Assembly: GCA_019359035.1 (NCBI GenBank)
Contig: JAHHIC010000038.1
Location: forward strand, 204,709-268,708
Reading direction: 5' to 3'
Source of the DNA: Scytonematopsis contorta HA4267-MV1
GTDB taxonomy: Bacteria; Cyanobacteriota; Cyanobacteriia; Cyanobacteriales; Nostocaceae
Length of the DNA: 64,000 nt
The notes beneath the pieces were generated by a model. The model was not told the DNA's origin and ran no database searches. It saw nothing but the letters and a program-made list of their open reading frames with translations. Shown piece after piece: positions 17,183-26,026 of this stretch. Positions within the stretch are counted from its first letter, which is position 1; each line of letters begins with the position of its first letter. Both the position numbers and the translations under genes were made by a program.

Positions 17183-17290
17183 GAAATAAAATAATTTGGT
17201 AGTGAAGAGTTAGGAGTTTTAATTTGTAGTCAGAAGCTATATATAGTTAATAACCAACAACTCAAAACCCATCACAAACAATTAAAGAGG

Positions 17291-17373
17291 TGGGCCGAGC
17301 TGGATTTGAACCAGCGTAGGCGTAAACCAACGGATTTACAGTCCGTCTCCATTAACCACTCGGACATCGACCC
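17291..17373 (-). tRNA. tRNA-Tyr (anticodon GTA)
   Basis: A class II tRNA with a long variable arm. Acceptor GGGTCGA pairs with TCGGCCC (one wobble), discriminator A, anticodon loop CTGTAAA, and T arm GCTGG-TTCAAAT-CCAGC. The anticodon is GTA. Confidence 0.95.
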
Positions 17374-17440
17374 TTATGTGTCTCACGACTACTAATATTA
17401 TCACAAAAAAATTGTAAGGCAAGGGTTTCTAGGAAAATTT

Positions 17441-17495
17441 TTTGTTGACGGTCAACCGTCAACAGTCAACAGTCAACCGTCAACAGTCAACAATA
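17441..17495. repeat. Heptamer repeats (GTCAACC/GTCAACA)
   Basis: A run of GTCAACA and GTCAACC units sits between tRNA-Tyr and the 3' end of the ABC transporter gene. Confidence 0.85.
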
Positions 17496-17503
17496 ACCAT
17501 TCC

Positions 17504-19339
17504 CTAAACCAAAAGCTCCCCAGTTTCCTGCAAAGCATGTAACCTGTGATAAATCCCACCATGACGCAGCAGTTCGTTATGGCTACCAACCTCAATAATG
17601 CGACCATTGTCCAGCACAACAATTTTGTCAGCTTCCCTAACCGTACTCAAACGGTGAGCGATAATAATTGTAGTACGGGTTCCTTGCAGGTCACGCATAG
17701 CCAATTGAATAGAACGCTCGGACTCATAATCAAGGCTAGATGTAGCCTCGTCAAATATAAGTACATCAGGTTCCACCAACAAAGCACGAGCAATACCTAA
17801 ACGCTGTCGCTGTCCACCTGATAAGCGAACACCACGTTCTCCGACAACAGTGTAGTAGCCTTGTGGTAACAGCTTAATAACCTCATCAAGTCGAGAGATT
17901 CTACAGGCTTCTTTAACCTGTTCTAAAGTTGCATCAACCCTACCATATTTGAGGTTATCCAAAACCGTACCGTTAAATACGTCTACTTCTTGGTGAACAA
18001 TTGCTAATCTACGACGATAGTTTCCAACATTTAACGTGCGAATATCATCACCATCAATAAGTATTTTGCCTTCATTGGGTTCAAAATACCGCAACAATAA
18101 TTTTACCAAAGTAGACTTACCGGAACCAGAGCGTCCCACTAAAGCTACAGTTTGATATGGTTCAATCAACAGATTGATATCGTGTAAAATTCGGCGTTCT
18201 TTATCGTAGCCAAAATTGACATGAGAAAATTCAACTTTTCCCGTAAAATCATAGGTAGTATTTGAAATATCTTCCTTTTTTACAAAATCATTAGATAAAA
18301 TACCTTCAGAGTCAGTACCAATTGGCTCTTTGAGAAATTCGTTAAAGCGTACCATCGAAGAATAACGACGAGCAAATATTTCTGACAATTGACTAATCGG
18401 TTCCAGTTCAGCATACGCCATACTAGAAAGTGTCAAAGTCATAATAAAATGACCCAAAGAAATTCTTCCATCAACTGTTGCAGCTAAAGTCAAACCTAGC
18501 ACCAAGAAAACGCAAAATTGAATCATTGTGCGTTGGATAGTACTCAGTCTTACATAGCCTCTGTGAATACGATTTTCGACAACTTGCAATTCTCGCTCAA
18601 AACGTGTAGATTGTCGCTTTAACTCTGTTTTTTCAGTAGCAAAAGCTTTAATTGTTTTGATATTAGTGATAATTTCTGAAGTACGACTTTCCGTATCCTC
18701 CATGTACTCATCTAAACGGCTTTCATGCCAAATTAATCGCTGTAAATCTTTTAAAGTAAAGGCGAGGATAACTACGAAGGAAACAAGATATAAAATTGCT
18801 ATTCGCCATTCAATCACCCAAATAAATACAAAAATCCCCAATAATCTCATTAATTTGGGAATAAATTGTCCAGCTATTTCGGGATAAGTCCATGTGTAGT
18901 TACTAACTCCTCTTGCTACTCTCCCAGCTATACGACCAGGATTATTTACGTCGTAATATTCAACTGGTAATGTGAGAATCTTTTGGACAAACTCTTGACT
19001 TTTGTCACGTCGTGCCCTTAAAGCTATATCCCAATGATACCAAACAGTTAACCAAGGTTGTGTTGGTGCTCTGACTACGGTAACCAGAAAAACTATACCC
19101 AGCAACACGCCTAATGATAAAGTTTTATTTGCTGGGGAATTGATGAATTCGCCGATAGTGAGAACTATTTTTTCTAGTGGTTTGTCTAACGGCTGATTTG
19201 ACAAGACGTTTAATATCTGACCAATCGCGTAAGGAACCACTAAATCAATAATTTCGTAAACACTGGACGCAGCAATACTAAATATACTTAGCCCCCAGTA
19301 AGGACGAAAGTAATTGATTATGTCTTTTAATTTACCCAT
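17504..19339 (-). CDS. ABC exporter, fused membrane and ATPase domains
   Basis: 611 residues from ATG 19339 (a GTG three codons earlier is possible). The first 330 residues are a type I exporter membrane domain with about six helices. The ATPase half has Walker A GRSGSGKST (about residue 401), Q-loop VHQEVDVF, signature LSGGQRQRLG (about 505), Walker B VLIFDEATSSLD and the switch His in IIIAHRLSTV. Each subunit is a half-transporter that must dimerise. Membrane-domain wording (SLGHFIMTLTLSSMAYAELE) is typical of lipid or drug exporters of the MsbA type. The substrate cannot be deduced, and no partner gene is adjacent. Confidence 0.93.
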   Translation of the reverse strand: MGKLKDIINYFRPYWGLSIFSIAASSVYEIIDLVVPYAIGQILNVLSNQPLDKPLEKIVLTIGEFINSPANKTLSLGVLLGIVFLVTVVRAPTQPWLTVWYHWDIALRARRDKSQEFVQKILTLPVEYYDVNNPGRIAGRVARGVSNYTWTYPEIAGQFIPKLMRLLGIFVFIWVIEWRIAILYLVSFVVILAFTLKDLQRLIWHESRLDEYMEDTESRTSEIITNIKTIKAFATEKTELKRQSTRFERELQVVENRIHRGYVRLSTIQRTMIQFCVFLVLGLTLAATVDGRISLGHFIMTLTLSSMAYAELEPISQLSEIFARRYSSMVRFNEFLKEPIGTDSEGILSNDFVKKEDISNTTYDFTGKVEFSHVNFGYDKERRILHDINLLIEPYQTVALVGRSGSGKSTLVKLLLRYFEPNEGKILIDGDDIRTLNVGNYRRRLAIVHQEVDVFNGTVLDNLKYGRVDATLEQVKEACRISRLDEVIKLLPQGYYTVVGERGVRLSGGQRQRLGIARALLVEPDVLIFDEATSSLDYESERSIQLAMRDLQGTRTTIIIAHRLSTVREADKIVVLDNGRIIEVGSHNELLRHGGIYHRLHALQETGELLV

Positions 19340-19483
19340 GATGCACACCCATAACGAGTGTTAATTTGTATCAAGACTCTTATACTACATACCGTAACAC
19401 GATGTAGTCAAGAGGTAATAAATAAATCTATCTATGGGTATAGCAGGATACAATTACGAATATAGAGGCTTAAAAAGTTTAGA

Positions 19484-19740
19484 GGGTGTTTATAAATAAG
19501 ATATTAAGCACAATTAATATCGTAAGCCAGTAAGCCAGTAAGCCAGTAAGCCAGGGAATAAATTAAGAGTCTAAAAGCTAAAGTCCTCTAAAGAGGACTA
19601 GAAATTATATTTTTGAAAGTATTTTGATATTTTGTAAAACATGTATATTTGATGTATTATTTAGTCCTCTTTTAGAGGACTTCTGCTTTTAGACTCTTAA
19701 TTTATTCCCTGGCTTGTGGTATAAATAATGCACTGTGTTC
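19484..19740. mobile_element. Nested-palindrome mobile element (copy 2)
   Basis: The left end GGGTGTTTATAAATAAG resembles copy 1. The arms AAGCCAGGGAATAAATTAAG and CTTAATTTATTCCCTGGCTT are complementary. The next layers AGTCTAAAAGCTAAAGTCCT and its complement, and the inner palindrome AGTCCTCTAAAGAGGACT, are kept. Compared with copy 1 the CCCTG of the arms is changed to TAAGA on both sides (TTAAGAGTC / GACTCTTAA), a matched change that preserves pairing. The left arm starts with three short TAAGCCAG units. The right end is not clear. Confidence 0.75.
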
Positions 19741-19759
19741 TCTTGAAAAACAATATTAT

Positions 19760-20560
19760 TTATTGTACAGCAGAAAATTCCAATCGATATCGATAAAGTG
19801 CAACAGGATTAGAAGCAGCTTTAAAATAATTTTGGTCTTGCGGAGAAAGATAAACAGCAGTTACTTGGTCAGCGATAATTGCCGGATTGGTTGTATTTAA
19901 TTTTTTGTATGCAGTAGTTGACTCAACAGTGTTGAAATAAGGATTAGAAGTCCCTTTAAAAAGTTGTTGAAAAGCTTCTGATGTAATGTATTTACCATTT
20001 GGTAAGCTTTCTGTCGCACGAGCGGTCACAATTGAAACTAATTGTCTATCGCCACGTAAAAAAGTAATTTGACGATTAGGGGAGTTTGGGTCAGTTTTAA
20101 CAGCAATAACAGCATCATCTCCCAAATAAGCTCGCGCTAAATTTAAACCATTAAAAGCTCTATCAGCAACAATAATTGATTTCTGATTTTTCTGCGAAAT
20201 ACTCTCTAAACCAGCACCCGAAATTAACCCCTTCGACAAAGCCAATTTAGGAGTATTTTTTTCCTGTACAAACTTAACGCGAAAACTAATTGGCTGGTTT
20301 AAAAATTGTTTATTACCTTCAAATCCAGGAGTAACAATATTTGGAGCTAAAGGAGCAGCCAAATCCACCAAAGTACTTTTAACAGACCATTCCCCAGCCA
20401 TCCACTCAGGGTAAGCTAAATCACCTTTAGCAGGTTCTACCGAAGTTAATTTATTCCATTGAGGAAAATTAGCCAAACGCTCAGCTAATTCACCAGCCAA
20501 AGCAGACGGACTCCATAACAATAAAAGTAAAACCAAACACAAACAATAAAAAAACTTCAT
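19760..20560 (-). CDS. DUF6816-type exported (thylakoid lumen) protein
   Basis: 266 residues with a strong signal peptide (MKFFYCLCLVLLLLLWSPSA, cleavage after ALA near residue 22). The mature part starts with LAERLANFPQWNKL and has YPEWMAGEWSVKSTLVDLAA, a lipocalin-like strand pattern also seen in plant chloroplast lumen proteins of the DUF6816 family. Its function is unknown; the relation to lumenal proteins is from memory. The stop codon lies about 20 bases from the right end of mobile element copy 2. Confidence 0.75.
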   Translation of the reverse strand: MKFFYCLCLVLLLLLWSPSALAGELAERLANFPQWNKLTSVEPAKGDLAYPEWMAGEWSVKSTLVDLAAPLAPNIVTPGFEGNKQFLNQPISFRVKFVQEKNTPKLALSKGLISGAGLESISQKNQKSIIVADRAFNGLNLARAYLGDDAVIAVKTDPNSPNRQITFLRGDRQLVSIVTARATESLPNGKYITSEAFQQLFKGTSNPYFNTVESTTAYKKLNTTNPAIIADQVTAVYLSPQDQNYFKAASNPVALYRYRLEFSAVQ

Positions 20561-21090
20561 AGCAATCTCTTCCTTAGCGTTTTAGCGTCTTAGCGTGAAA
20601 AAACATAATATCAGCAGCACATTGCAAATTGTAAATTTTTTTGTGATTGATTACATTACTCATATCGAAACAGTATTGCGTAAATGTAAATAAAATTAAT
20701 GAATAAGGTTACAAAGTAAATAAAAACATAAGTGATTACTCACTTATAATTAATTGGTATATTTTAAAGCTTATATTCACGTAACTAATTAATATTAATG
20801 AAATTAAGCATACATTATCCACTTAGAAATTTTGTAAGAATTAGAGCATCTTTTGTTACAACTTATAGTATAAATTTAAGCTTTATTACTGAGAAAAGCA
20901 GTAATTGACTAAAAGTCTTTTAAAACTACTTCAGTTATGTTACTTTTCGACTTTGTGAATAGGTATATTATGCTTCTAGTGATATAACAGCCAAGTCAGG
21001 ATGGATTTACGGAAAGCAACTTCAAAGCTAGGAGAAACACAAAATATAGTTTACGACAATAGGTATAAATATTTATAGGTATTTAATTTT
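20561..21090. other. Divergent intergenic region, 530 bases
   Basis: AT-rich DNA between the DUF6816 gene and the start of the PATAN/GTPase locus. The left edge has three TTAGCGT units. The only clear element is the palindrome listed separately at 20728-20747. Confidence 0.5.
20728..20747. promoter_or_regulatory. Perfect 8+8 palindrome, possible operator
   Basis: ATAAGTGA-TTAC-TCACTTAT in a divergent promoter region, 344 bases before the first PATAN gene. The size and placement fit a dimeric regulator site; no regulator is identified. Confidence 0.35.
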
Positions 21091-21969
21091 ATGAGCTTAT
21101 CTAGTTCTTTTACAGATTTTTCCCTACCTGAGTTGTTTAAAGTTATAGAGCAAGGAAGAAAATGCGGATGCTTAACAGTCTGTACAGTTCCACAACTTAA
21201 CAACCCAGAGTCAAAATCACAATATTATTACATTTGGTTTCGTCAAGGACGTATAATTGCTGCCGCAAATCGCTTAAACGGTCAGGGTTTAATATCTAAA
21301 ATTACTCAAAAAGGTTGGGTATCAGACGAAGTAATAGAAAAAAATTCGGTAGTCAAATCTAATGGCATTCCTTTAGGCTTAAATTTAAAAACTCAAGGTC
21401 TTTTAGGTTCCGACGAATTAAAAATACTTTTTGCTAGTCAGGTGCAGCAAGTGCGAGAAGTATTTGAAATTCATAAAGGTGTATTTAAATTTGATAGTAA
21501 AGCTCGCGAACCTTTAAGAGAAATGACAGGTTTAAGCTTAGGTGGAACCGAAGTTGCTGTGATGATTTTAAGAACTCTGAAAAATTGGGAAGTTTTAGCT
21601 CATATACTTCCAGATGCAGCTTCTGGTATAGAAAATCTCACTCGCAAAAAGCCTCAGTTTCGTTTGAATAATGTAGATATAAATGTGTGGGAACTTGCAA
21701 ATGGTAAAGCTTCCTTAAAAGTTATCGCTAACCAACTACATCAACCAACTACTAAAATTCAACAAGCAGCTTTTAGATTAATGATTGCGGATTTAGTAGA
21801 AGAAGTTCCTATAAGTGCATCTATTTCAGATTTTAATGATTCTCCGACTGAATTTAACTTAGTGAATCATTTTAATTCTGGAGCAAAAAAACCTAAAGAG
21901 TCATCAACTTCAAAAGTAAGTGGTTCCTTCTTGCAAAATTTAGTTGGGTTTTTGAGGAGTAAAGATTAA
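21091..21969 (+). CDS. PATAN (DUF4388) domain protein, copy 1
   Basis: 292 residues. The N-terminal part (SSSFTDFSLPELFKVIEQGR; GCLTVCTV; YIWFRQGRIIAAANRLNGQG) is the DUF4388/PATAN signature, with a helical stretch after it (SDELKILFASQVQQVREVFE; HKGVFKFDSKA) and a C-terminal winged-helix-like part (ASLKVIANQLHQPTTKIQQA). PATAN domains occur in PatA-type and pilus-related regulators of cyanobacteria. There is no receiver domain here, unlike PatA. The last 40 residues are Ser-rich and end in SFLQNLVGFLRSK. The stop overlaps the next ATG by one base (TAATG), so it is translationally coupled to the GTPase. Confidence 0.8.
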   Translation: MSLSSSFTDFSLPELFKVIEQGRKCGCLTVCTVPQLNNPESKSQYYYIWFRQGRIIAAANRLNGQGLISKITQKGWVSDEVIEKNSVVKSNGIPLGLNLKTQGLLGSDELKILFASQVQQVREVFEIHKGVFKFDSKAREPLREMTGLSLGGTEVAVMILRTLKNWEVLAHILPDAASGIENLTRKKPQFRLNNVDINVWELANGKASLKVIANQLHQPTTKIQQAAFRLMIADLVEEVPISASISDFNDSPTEFNLVNHFNSGAKKPKESSTSKVSGSFLQNLVGFLRSKD

Positions 21970-22493
21970 TGGAAATCCTACGCGTCGTAATTACAGGTAG
22001 CGTAGGTGCAGGGAAAACGAGTTTTATTCGCACGATTAGTGAAATTGAAGTCGTTAATACCGACAGAAGAGCTACCGATGAGACGGCTGAGATAAAAACT
22101 GAAACTACTGTTGCTATGGATTTTGGTCGTCTGACATTTGCAGCCGGTCAAGCACTCCATTTATATGGTACACCAGGGCAATTTCGATTTGATTTTATGT
22201 GGGATATTTTAATCGAAAAAGCCCATGCTTATATTCTTTTAGTTGACGCTCATCGTCCAGAACATTTTCGTCACAATCGTCGGATTTTGAATTTTATGAA
22301 TCAAAGGGTGCAAATTCCTTATTTAATTGGATTGACTCATACTGATTCTGACGATGCTTGGGAAGCGGAAGATGTGGCAATTGCTCTGGGGTTAGTGGAT
22401 GAAGATACTCGTCCACCCTTGATAAATGTTAATGCTAATGAGCGAGAAGAAGTTTTTGCCGCTTTGATTGCGCTTATCGAAGAATTCTCCTGA
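21969..22493 (+). CDS. MglA/Rup-like small GTPase, copy 1
   Basis: 174 residues. G1 P-loop GSVGAGKTS (residues 10-18), switch I around TETTVAMDFGRL, G3-equivalent LYGTPGQFRFDFMW (65-78, with TPGQ in place of DxxG as in MglA-like proteins) and G4-equivalent THTD (123-126) replacing NKxD. These features fit the COG2229-type bacterial Ras-like GTPases. It starts one base inside the PATAN stop codon. With a roadblock protein 105 bases downstream it makes an MglA-MglB-like set, where roadblock proteins act as GTPase-activating or scaffold partners. Which process it controls is not shown. Confidence 0.88.
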   Translation: MEILRVVITGSVGAGKTSFIRTISEIEVVNTDRRATDETAEIKTETTVAMDFGRLTFAAGQALHLYGTPGQFRFDFMWDILIEKAHAYILLVDAHRPEHFRHNRRILNFMNQRVQIPYLIGLTHTDSDDAWEAEDVAIALGLVDEDTRPPLINVNANEREEVFAALIALIEEFS

Positions 22494-22597
22494 AGAAATC
22501 TCCGCACCCTAATCTCAATTTTGCTCCAGACTACAATTTACGCTTGACAAAGACAAAGGATTCAGGAATATTTTGAACTTAGACTTTTTAATTTTTT

Positions 22598-23269
22598 ATG
22601 CCTCTGGGCAACATTTTCAAGCTAATCATAGATGGGTTTCGTGGTGGGTCTGATAATTCTGATGATGCAAACGCATCGGAGTTGGTAGAAATTGAGGATG
22701 TTTCATTAGCGTTAAGCGCTGAAGATGAAAACACTGAGAATTTACTACCAACTACAGAAAATAATTCATCCACAGAAACTGCTGAAAGTACTGAAGAAAC
22801 TGAAACTTCATTACCTCCGACCGCTGATGATACAAAAAATCTACTCGTACAAATTGCTGAAACACCTGAAAATCCACTAATAATTTTGGAGAAAAAAGTC
22901 ATGATAAACGCTTCCATGCTACAAGACGTTTTACAAAACTTCGTTTCCGGAAGTCCTGATGTTCAAGGTGCAATTTTAGCAAGTCCTGATGGATTAGAGT
23001 TGGCTTCTATATTGCCAACAGGAATGGACGACGAACGAACTGCTGCTATGTCCGCGTCTATGTTGTCATTGGGTGAACGTATCGGACGAGAATTAGCACG
23101 GGGTAGTGTAGACCGGATTGTTGTCGAAGGTGAAAAAGGTTACGGAGTATTAGTTAACTGTGGTACAGATGCAGTTTTATTAGTATTAGCCAGTTCCAGC
23201 GTTAAACAAGGTTTATTATTCCTAGAAATAAAACGCGCTGTTTCTAAAATTTCACCCCTACTCGGTTAG
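22598..23269 (+). CDS. Roadblock/LC7 domain protein with acidic N-terminal extension
   Basis: 223 residues if ATG 22598 is used. The C-terminal 120 residues (SMLQDVLQNFVSGSPDVQGA; SPDGLELASILP; DRIVVEGEKGYGVLVN) are a clear roadblock/LC7 domain, as in MglB. The first 100 residues are an acidic Ser/Thr/Glu-rich region after a short amphipathic start (MPLGNIFKLIIDGFRGG). An internal ATG at 22901 has GGAG 9 bases upstream and would give a canonical 122-residue roadblock protein, so two products are possible. It probably regulates the GTPase encoded just upstream. Confidence 0.88.
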   Translation: MPLGNIFKLIIDGFRGGSDNSDDANASELVEIEDVSLALSAEDENTENLLPTTENNSSTETAESTEETETSLPPTADDTKNLLVQIAETPENPLIILEKKVMINASMLQDVLQNFVSGSPDVQGAILASPDGLELASILPTGMDDERTAAMSASMLSLGERIGRELARGSVDRIVVEGEKGYGVLVNCGTDAVLLVLASSSVKQGLLFLEIKRAVSKISPLLG

Positions 23270-23330
23270 CTAAGAACACGAACTAATCCATACAGCGATA
23301 CTTGGGTCGCTGGTTTTGATTCTTAAGAAT

Positions 23331-23380
23331 GGCAATTGCTAATTGCTAATTGCTAATTGGTAATTGGTAATTGGTGAATT
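23331..23380. repeat. Heptamer repeats (AATTGCT / AATTGGT)
   Basis: Seven-base units between the roadblock gene and the protoglobin gene, ending about 15 bases before the protoglobin ribosome site GGAGGAG. Confidence 0.85.
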
Positions 23381-23411
23381 TATACGGTTGATATCGGAGG
23401 AGAACAAACAA

Positions 23412-23966
23412 ATGGCTTTAGAAGCATACCCTTTTCTTTTAACATTAGAAAAACGTATCGGTTTTACTGATGAAGATAAAAATTTACTAAACTCAGAGGC
23501 TGATTGGGGTCTCAAAGTCGCTCCCGATATGGCTGAGTACTTTTATGCCTATTTGGGACGCGATGAAGAAATGAATAAAATTTTATACGATGGTGAAGGA
23601 CGTATCCATCGCTTACGTGAAACTTTTATTCTTTGGTTTCACGAAATGTTTACTGGTATGGATAATTGGGGTTCCGAATACGCAGACCGTCGTTGGAAAA
23701 TCGGTTTAGTTCATGTCCGTCTTGGTATTGCTCCTCAGCACGTTGTCCCCGCTATGGCTACAGTCGTCCATGAAGTCGGGAAACGTCTTCAAAATGATGG
23801 TAAAAGTGAAGCTCTCAAAGATTCTCTCGGTCGTATTTGTATGATTGACTTGACTTTTATTGAGCAAGCTTATATCGAAGTCTCTTCAGCTGCTGTCTTG
23901 CAAGAAACTGGTTGGACTGAAGGTTTGTTTAAACGCTTAATTGCTACTGGTGCAAAATTCCTGTAA
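23412..23966 (+). CDS. Stand-alone protoglobin (heme sensor globin)
   Basis: 184 residues from ATG 23412, with GGAGGAG (23396-23402) 9 bases upstream. The sequence matches the protoglobin / sensor-globin fold: GFTDEDKNLLNSEADWG at the pre-A/A helices, IHRLRETFILWFHEMFTG in the E helix, and KIGLVHVRLGIAPQHVVPAM, where His101 is the expected proximal heme ligand. It has no transmitter, methyl-accepting or cyclase domain, so any signal must pass to separate partners, most simply the neighbouring GTPase/roadblock/PATAN proteins. Gas binding (O2, NO or CO) is family knowledge. The next gene along starts a second PATAN-GTPase pair. Confidence 0.85.
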   Translation: MALEAYPFLLTLEKRIGFTDEDKNLLNSEADWGLKVAPDMAEYFYAYLGRDEEMNKILYDGEGRIHRLRETFILWFHEMFTGMDNWGSEYADRRWKIGLVHVRLGIAPQHVVPAMATVVHEVGKRLQNDGKSEALKDSLGRICMIDLTFIEQAYIEVSSAAVLQETGWTEGLFKRLIATGAKFL

Positions 23967-23985
23967 CAACACGTAAAGACGCGAT

Positions 23986-24011
23986 TAGAGACGCGATTTA
24001 TCGCGTCTCTA
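23986..24011. repeat. GTAGAGACG-type interspersed palindrome
   Basis: TAGAGACGCGAT and its complement separated by two bases, preceded by a second partial arm (AAAGACGCGAT). It lies right after the protoglobin gene. Confidence 0.8.
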
Positions 24012-24034
24012 CATTTTTATACATTTAATCTGGA

Positions 24035-24072
24035 GCCGGGTTATAGTGCAATTTGCCTAGACCCGGTTTTTT
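24035..24072 (+). terminator. Terminator after the protoglobin gene
   Basis: CCGGGT and ACCCGG enclose a 19-base loop and are followed by TTTTTT. It would close the first PATAN-GTPase-roadblock-protoglobin transcript and separate it from the second pair. Confidence 0.7.
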
Positions 24073-24350
24073 CATGCTTTGTAATTATTATTTACTAGTA
24101 ATTAATTAAACTTTACAATATTTGGTATTCTACTTTATTCAATTGTTTCGGGATATTAAGGTATATTCAATACTTGTAGTATGTAAATACCCGTACCATA
24201 TATTTTTTGCCTATAAAAAAAATTAAAGGGTAGGAATGCGTTTTTTGTAGAATCACCCGTAAATCATAGGAATTTAATTGGGATATAAAATCTGAGATTA
24301 TTTAAGCTACCGAATGTGAATGTATATTGTGTACCTAAACTAAAAAAAAA

Positions 24351-25244
24351 ATGAGTATATCAAATTCTTTCAGAAATTTTTCCTTAGCAGAACTGTTTCA
24401 ATTAATTGACCAAGGTAGAAAATCAGGTTGTTTAACGGTTTGGACTTCTGCTGAAAGCCAAGATACTGATGTTAAGGGTCAATATTACGTATGGTTTATT
24501 CAAGGAAGACTTGTTGCAGTTACTAATTCTTTAACTAAAAAAGACTTAGCATCAAGAATTTCTGATAGAGGATGGTTGAGTTCAGTTTTTCTAGAAAAAT
24601 ATTCTCAGAAATTAAAACCAGGTAAGCCTTTAGGACTAAGTTTAAAAACTCAAGGAATGCTTAAATCAGACCAATTAAATTTACTTTTTTCAAGTCAGAT
24701 TCAACAAGTAAAAAAACTTTTTGAAATTCAGAAAGGTGTGTTTAAGCTAGATAGCAAAGCTCCAGTACCTTGGCAAGAATTAACAGGATTAAGCATTAGC
24801 ACAATAGAAGTAGCGCTGATGACTTTAAGAGACTTAAAAAATTGGGAAAACTTAGCGGAAGCACTACCCGAAAAAGATTCAGGAATTAAAGTTATTCCTT
24901 ATAACCAACCTCAGGTACGTCTTAACTATTTAGAATTACAGCTATTAGAGTGGGCACAAGGAACTGTCTCTTTAAAAGTAATTGCAAAACAAATTAATAA
25001 ACCAATCGATTTAATTCAGCAAGCAGCATTTAGGTTGATGATAGCGGATTTAGTAGAAGAAATCCCATTAGTGACATCAATGCCATCTTTGAGTGATGAC
25101 GGCTTTGACTTTAGCTATGTAAATGCATCACAAAAAGAAAATACAAAATCAGAATTCTCTTATAAATCAAAATCCAATTCTAAATCAAAAGTTAGTACAT
25201 CATTTATGGAAAATTTATTTGGGTTTTTAAGGAGTAAAGTTTAA
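24351..25244 (+). CDS. PATAN (DUF4388) domain protein, copy 2
   Basis: 297 residues, clearly homologous along its length to the protein at 21091: NSFRNFSLAELFQLIDQGRK against SSFTDFSLPELFKVIEQGRK, a conserved PLGLSLKTQGMLKSDQLNLL segment, and the same C-terminal SFMENLFGFLRSKV. The variable part is the Ser/Lys-rich linker before the C-terminus. It ends TAATG with the next gene, exactly as in copy 1. The gene follows 278 bases of AT-rich DNA after a terminator, so it has its own promoter. Confidence 0.8.
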   Translation: MSISNSFRNFSLAELFQLIDQGRKSGCLTVWTSAESQDTDVKGQYYVWFIQGRLVAVTNSLTKKDLASRISDRGWLSSVFLEKYSQKLKPGKPLGLSLKTQGMLKSDQLNLLFSSQIQQVKKLFEIQKGVFKLDSKAPVPWQELTGLSISTIEVALMTLRDLKNWENLAEALPEKDSGIKVIPYNQPQVRLNYLELQLLEWAQGTVSLKVIAKQINKPIDLIQQAAFRLMIADLVEEIPLVTSMPSLSDDGFDFSYVNASQKENTKSEFSYKSKSNSKSKVSTSFMENLFGFLRSKV

Positions 25245-25783
25245 TGGAAAGCCTACGCATTGTGATTACGGGTAGCGTAGGAGCAGGTAAAACGAGTTTG
25301 ATTCGCACTATCAGCGAAATAGGAGTCGTTGACACTGAGAAACGAGCTACAGATGAAGCTGTAGAAATTAAATCCACAACAACAGTCGCATTAGACTTTG
25401 GACGTTTAACAGTGGGAGAGAATCAAACATTACATTTGTATGGAACACCAGGACAACTGCGATTTGATTTCATGTGGGATATTTTAATTGCCAAAGCAAA
25501 CGCTTATATTCTTTTAGTAAATGCTAGTCGTCCTCAAGATTTACGTCAAGCAAAAAGAATTTTGACATTCATGAAAGAGCGAGCAAAAATTCCATATTTA
25601 ATTGGAGTTACTCATACCGATTGTCCGGAAGCTTGGTCATTAGAATATATAACTATTGCTCTGAAACTGGTAAACGAAAAAAATAAGCCACCAATAATTG
25701 TGGTGGATGCAAATAATAAAGATTCTATTTCTCAAGCATTAATGCTTCTTGTTCAAGAATTAATGATTAGTGTTAACTGTTGA
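25244..25783 (+). CDS. MglA/Rup-like small GTPase, copy 2
   Basis: 179 residues, close paralogue of the GTPase at 21969. P-loop GSVGAGKTS, switch region TTTVALDFGRL, LYGTPGQLRFDFMWDILI and THTD are kept. Differences cluster in the last third (ALKLVNEKNKPPIIVVDANN), where partner choice might differ. It is translationally coupled to its PATAN protein. No roadblock gene follows this pair; a V4R-like gene follows instead, after heptamer repeats that begin at its stop codon. Confidence 0.87.
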   Translation: MESLRIVITGSVGAGKTSLIRTISEIGVVDTEKRATDEAVEIKSTTTVALDFGRLTVGENQTLHLYGTPGQLRFDFMWDILIAKANAYILLVNASRPQDLRQAKRILTFMKERAKIPYLIGVTHTDCPEAWSLEYITIALKLVNEKNKPPIIVVDANNKDSISQALMLLVQELMISVNC

Positions 25784-26012
25784 CTGATGACGGTTGACTG
25801 TTGACTGTTGACTGATGACTGTTGACTGATGACTGTTGACTGATGACTGATGACTGATGACTATTAACTTCAAAAAACCTTAACCTTATAGGGTGCTTAA
25901 ATTAACAATGATTTCTATAACTTAATGATATTCTTATGTTGCATTAGTTACCCCCCCCCACAACTAGCAGTCAACCGTCAACAGTCAACAGTCAACAGTC
26001 AACCGTCAACAA
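25773..26012. repeat. Heptamer repeats (TTGACTG / ATGACTG, then GTCAACA)
   Basis: Two arrays of opposite sense: TTGACTG/ATGACTG units at about 25773-25868 and GTCAACA/GTCAACC units at 25970-26012. The units are complementary, so a transcript could pair between the arrays across a loop of about 100 bases that contains a poly-C run at 25952-25960. Confidence 0.85.
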
Positions 26013-26026
26013 ACAAGGATAATTTT

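Noticed and set aside
16189..17373. A prophage or integrative element between the tRNA genes
   Set aside because: No integrase, structural genes or duplicated tRNA ends were seen; only the HNH gene is present.
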